Of a stretch of DNA of 58,109 bases, positions 55,657-58,109 are shown one piece after another (position 1 is the first letter of the stretch; each line of letters begins with the position of its first letter). The DNA lies in assembly GCF_020748185.1 (NCBI RefSeq), contig NZ_JAHZMO010000019.1, forward strand, positions 1-58,109, in the 5' to 3' direction. This DNA is from Terrisporobacter petrolearius (GTDB lineage Bacteria; Bacillota; Clostridia; Peptostreptococcales; Peptostreptococcaceae). A program made the position numbers and the translations under genes. The notes below the pieces were generated by a model that worked only from the letters and a program-made list of their open reading frames with translations, was not told the DNA's origin and did not search any database.

Positions 55657-56679
55657 ATGGATATTAAATACTTAAAGAAATTATGTGAAGCAGATGGAAT
55701 TGCTTCACAGGAACAAGAAATAAGAAATCTATTAATAGAAGATATTAAAGGGGAAGTTGAATTTGATAATCTTGGAAGTATGATAGTACATCATAAAGGC
55801 GAAGGAATAAAAATGATGTTTTGTGCTCATATGGATGAAGTAGGTTTCATGGTTAGATATATAAGTGATATAGGAATGCTTCATTTAACAAATGTAGGTG
55901 GAGTTAAAGACTCAGCAAAATCATTTCAAAAAGTTACTGTTACGAAAGTAGATGGAAGTAAAGTTAAAGGTTTAATGAATTGTGCTTATGATGATAAACA
56001 TAGTGTGAAAGATGTTTATGTTGATATAGGTGTAAGTTCTGCAAAAGAAGTTGAAACTTTAGGAATAAACATAGGCGATATGGTTTGTTTTGATAGTGAG
56101 AGTGAAATGCTAAATGAAAATGTACTAATGGCAAAGGCATTAGACGATAGAATAGGGTGCTATGTATTAAAAGAACTAGATAAACGATTAAATAATAACA
56201 AATCTAATGATGTATATTTAAGTTTTACTAGTTCGGAGGAAGTTGGAACTAGAGGGGGAAAAACAAGCACAGATATTATAAACCCAGATATAGTTTTTGC
56301 CATAGATGTGGCATGTGCACCAGACCTAACTAGGAATTATACAAATAATAGACAGCTATCTAAGGGATGTATGATTGTTCATTATGACAAGACAATGGTA
56401 CCAAATAAGAAATTCCTTAATTATATAAAAAATTTAGCAAAAGAAAAAAATATAAAGTTCCAATGCGATATGTTTGGCGGTGGAGGAACAGATGCAGCAA
56501 ATGCCCATTTAGTTAATGGTGGAAAATTGGCAATTGTTTTAGGTATACCATTAAGATATTGCCATGGAAACTATTCTATGGTTGATCTTAGAGATGTTGA
56601 AGACGTTATAAATTTATGTACTGCTATTGTAAATGAAATGAGCAAAAAACAGTATGATGACATATTAAGTTTTATTTAG
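55657..56679 (+). CDS. M42 family metallopeptidase
   Basis: 340-residue dinuclear-zinc aminopeptidase of the M42 (FrvX/glutamyl aminopeptidase) family. Metal and catalytic residues: CAHMDEVGF (His near residue 67), AKALDDRIGCY (Asp near 170), SSEEVGTRG (Glu-Glu near 200), FAIDVACAPD (Asp near 222) and RYCHGNYSMVD (His near 310). Members are annotated as peptidases or, historically, endoglucanase. It lies 9 bp after the regulator and 12 bp before the IIA gene, so it is part of the PTS operon, a combination also seen in frv-type clusters. Confidence 0.9.
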   Translation: MDIKYLKKLCEADGIASQEQEIRNLLIEDIKGEVEFDNLGSMIVHHKGEGIKMMFCAHMDEVGFMVRYISDIGMLHLTNVGGVKDSAKSFQKVTVTKVDGSKVKGLMNCAYDDKHSVKDVYVDIGVSSAKEVETLGINIGDMVCFDSESEMLNENVLMAKALDDRIGCYVLKELDKRLNNNKSNDVYLSFTSSEEVGTRGGKTSTDIINPDIVFAIDVACAPDLTRNYTNNRQLSKGCMIVHYDKTMVPNKKFLNYIKNLAKEKNIKFQCDMFGGGGTDAANAHLVNGGKLAIVLGIPLRYCHGNYSMVDLRDVEDVINLCTAIVNEMSKKQYDDILSFI

Positions 56680-56691
56680 GAGGAAGAGAGA

Positions 56692-57012
56692 ATGAATGAT
56701 TTAGAAATGAAGATAATGCAAATTATTGTATCTTCAGGGGAGAGTAAAGCAAAATCTTTTGAAGCTTTAAATAAAGTGAAAGAAAGAGATTATGCTGGAG
56801 CTAGAGCATGTATGGAGGAAGCAAGAAAAATAGATATAGAAGCACATAATGCTCAAACAGCTTTAATACAAAGTGAATTATCTGGAGATGGTGAAGACAA
56901 ACCGATGTTAAGTTTATTAATGGTTCATGCACAGGATCATTACATGACTTCACAATTATCTAGAGATTTAATAGAAAAACTAATAGAGGTATTTGAATCA
57001 AAGGAGGACTAA
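56692..57012 (+). CDS. PTS lactose/cellobiose transporter subunit IIA
   Basis: 106-residue helical-bundle IIA of the Lac family: MKIMQIIVSSGESKAKSFEA at the start, the ACMEEARKIDIEAHNAQTAL helices, and the phosphorylated His in SLLMVHAQDHYMTSQL near residue 80. Passes phosphate from HPr to IIB. AGGAGGAAGAGAGA precedes the ATG. Confidence 0.94.
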   Translation: MNDLEMKIMQIIVSSGESKAKSFEALNKVKERDYAGARACMEEARKIDIEAHNAQTALIQSELSGDGEDKPMLSLLMVHAQDHYMTSQLSRDLIEKLIEVFESKED

Positions 57013-57014
57013 AT

Positions 57015-57341
57015 ATGAGAATAGTATTATGTTGTGCAGGTGGTTTTTCAACTACTATGTTAATGAAAAATATGGAGAACACAGTAAAGAATAGTCAGAA
57101 GTTAAATAATGACGATTTTGAGTTCGCTGCTATTCCAGTAGATTTATTAAAGCAAGAAAGAGATAACTGTGATGTATTAGTTATAGGGCCACAAATAGCT
57201 CATAGACTTGATTACATCAAACCAATAATTGAACCTAATAATATACCATACGTAGTTATAGATCAAGATACTTATGGAAAAATGGATGGAGCAACAGCTC
57301 TAAAAATGGCACTAATAGCTCATAAAAAAGCAAATATGTAA
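57015..57341 (+). CDS. PTS lactose/cellobiose transporter subunit IIB
   Basis: 108 residues. The N-terminal phospho-Cys loop is VLCCAGGFSTTMLMKNM (Cys near residue 7), then a Rossmann-like fold with LVIGPQIAHRLDYIKP near 56 and YGKMDGATAL near 92, typical of cellobiose/chitobiose IIB. Starts 2 bp after IIA. Ribosome site AAAGGAGG lies in the IIA end. Confidence 0.94.
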   Translation: MRIVLCCAGGFSTTMLMKNMENTVKNSQKLNNDDFEFAAIPVDLLKQERDNCDVLVIGPQIAHRLDYIKPIIEPNNIPYVVIDQDTYGKMDGATALKMALIAHKKANM

Positions 57342-57382
57342 TTTTGCAGTGTAAAAAATATATAAAAATAAGGGGAAAAGCA

Positions 57383-58006
57383 ATGTTTGAGAAATTTGAG
57401 AAATTTATGAACAAATATCTTACACCATTGGCGCAAAAGATGGATAAGCAACCTCATCTAAGTGCTATAAAGAAATCTATGGTGGCAATGACACCAATAC
57501 TTATAATAGGAAGTTTATGTTTAATACCAGAGGCAATAGGTAACATTCTAGGAGAAGGAAATCCTATAGCTGATTTTATAATGGCTAATATGGATAATTT
57601 TTATCTACCTTTCTATCTAACAATAGGCATGATGGGGCTTTATGTATGTTTATGTATAACTTATTTCCTTGGAGAACACTATAAACTATATATTCCAGGA
57701 GCTATGGTGTTAGGAGGAGTTGGGTTCCTTTTAATGACTTTTAATTTCCTTGAAGATGGTGGAATGAACATTAAATATTTAGGGACAAAAGGTTTATTTT
57801 TAGCTATGGCGGCAGGAGTAATTGCAGTAGAGTTATATAGATGGTGTAAAAAGAAAAACTTTACTATTCGTATGCCAGAAAGTGTACCAGATTTCGTATC
57901 AAGGTCATTTGAATTAATACCAACGACAGTAATAATAGTTGGTTTATTTATGGCTATAAGATTAGTTAGTTTATCATTATTCGGGTTTGTCAATAAAAGT
58001 GTGTAA
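57383..58006 (+). pseudogene. PTS cellobiose-type IIC, truncated
   Basis: Only 207 residues against about 430 for the family. The N-terminal half is clean: FEKFMNKYLTPLAQKMDKQP, HLSAIKKSMVAMTPILIIGS and MPESVPDFVSRSFELIPTT, with about five membrane helices. It then stops after SLSLFGFVNKSV, and a terminator follows within 20 bp. The substrate-binding C-terminal half is missing from this window, so the porter is probably dead. ATG 57383 follows AAGGGGAAAAGC. A start at 57344 has no ribosome site. Confidence 0.8.
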
Positions 58007-58025
58007 GTAGTTTTTATTTTATAAG

Positions 58026-58058
58026 TCAGGTAGATAAAATTAATCTACCTGATTTTTT
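58026..58058. terminator. Bidirectional terminator between IIC and the minus-strand gene
   Basis: TCAGGTAGAT (58026-58035) pairs with ATCTACCTGA (58043-58052), then six T; usable from both sides. Confidence 0.85.
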
Positions 58059-58109
58059 AATACTGATATTTTTTAACTCTTTCTTTTAAATTCTCATCCA
58101 TATCTAATT
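58057..58109 (-). CDS. C-terminal end of a minus-strand gene (partial)
   Basis: The last 16 full codons before TAA read LDMDENLKERVKKYQY. The gene runs off the right edge. The product cannot be identified from so little. Frame and the shared terminator support it as coding. Confidence 0.55.
   Translation of the reverse strand, partial: LDMDENLKERVKKYQY

Overview
The window reads as chromosome of an AT-rich, spore-forming, amino-acid-fermenting Firmicute. The best fit is Peptostreptococcaceae (Paraclostridium, Paeniclostridium, Romboutsia or a close relative). The grounds are strong A/T codon preference, an alpha/beta-type small acid-soluble spore protein, a SleC/SpoIID-type spore peptidoglycan protein, a 3-aminobutyryl-CoA ammonia-lyase beside butyryl-CoA dehydrogenase/EtfBA, and T-box and lysine riboswitch control. 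Genus and species are inferred; no rRNA or tRNA gene is visible.

Layout. 1-0.95 kb: the cut end of an IS256-type element and a DUF488 gene. 1.1-4.1 kb: trpS behind a Trp T-box, with a GC-richer dispersed repeat wedged into its leader, then lrgAB. 4.4-8.9 kb: a zinc-ribbon/membrane/Ltp-repeat protein, then the minus-strand lysine operon asd-dapA-dapB-dapH under a lysine riboswitch. 9.1-17.8 kb: L-serine dehydratase, a FtsX-type ABC exporter, a second copy of the dispersed repeat, an M20 amidohydrolase, a SASP gene overlapping a methyltransferase gene, and hslO. 17.9-21.2 kb: a YtrA-type GntR/ABC operon behind a perfect 24-bp inverted repeat that covers its -10 box.

21.3-23.8 kb is the accessory part. 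It is a small graveyard of polymorphic-toxin tips, Rhs repeats and intact immunity-like genes, lying between two direct copies of an undescribed-looking non-coding element. The two copies share a well-conserved core, but one carries only GGCAC/GTGCC motifs and the other only GGAAC/GTTCC. The long-range stem (9 bp in one copy, 13 bp in the other) therefore covaries. This is the most interesting signal in the window.

23.9-35.9 kb: a SleC-like protein; a PatB/MalY-type lyase followed by an amino-acid ABC importer; an alanine:cation symporter; a glycerophosphodiesterase divergent from glpP, which precedes a terminator-led glycerol-3-phosphate oxidation operon (two flavoproteins and a DUF1667 protein). 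36-45.3 kb: the central glycolytic cluster cggR-gapA-pgk-tpiA-gpmI-eno-pyk with a recognisable CggR operator. 45.5-50.7 kb: a LacI-family regulator, a perfect-consensus promoter with a LacI/CcpA-type palindrome in its long leader, then acyl-CoA dehydrogenase-etfB-etfA and kal; crotonyl-CoA made by Kal would be reduced by the dehydrogenase/Etf pair. 50.8-58.1 kb: a HAD hydrolase, msrAB, secG, a PH-domain protein, and a PRD-regulated Lac/Cel-type PTS operon with an M42 peptidase whose IIC gene is cut to about half length.
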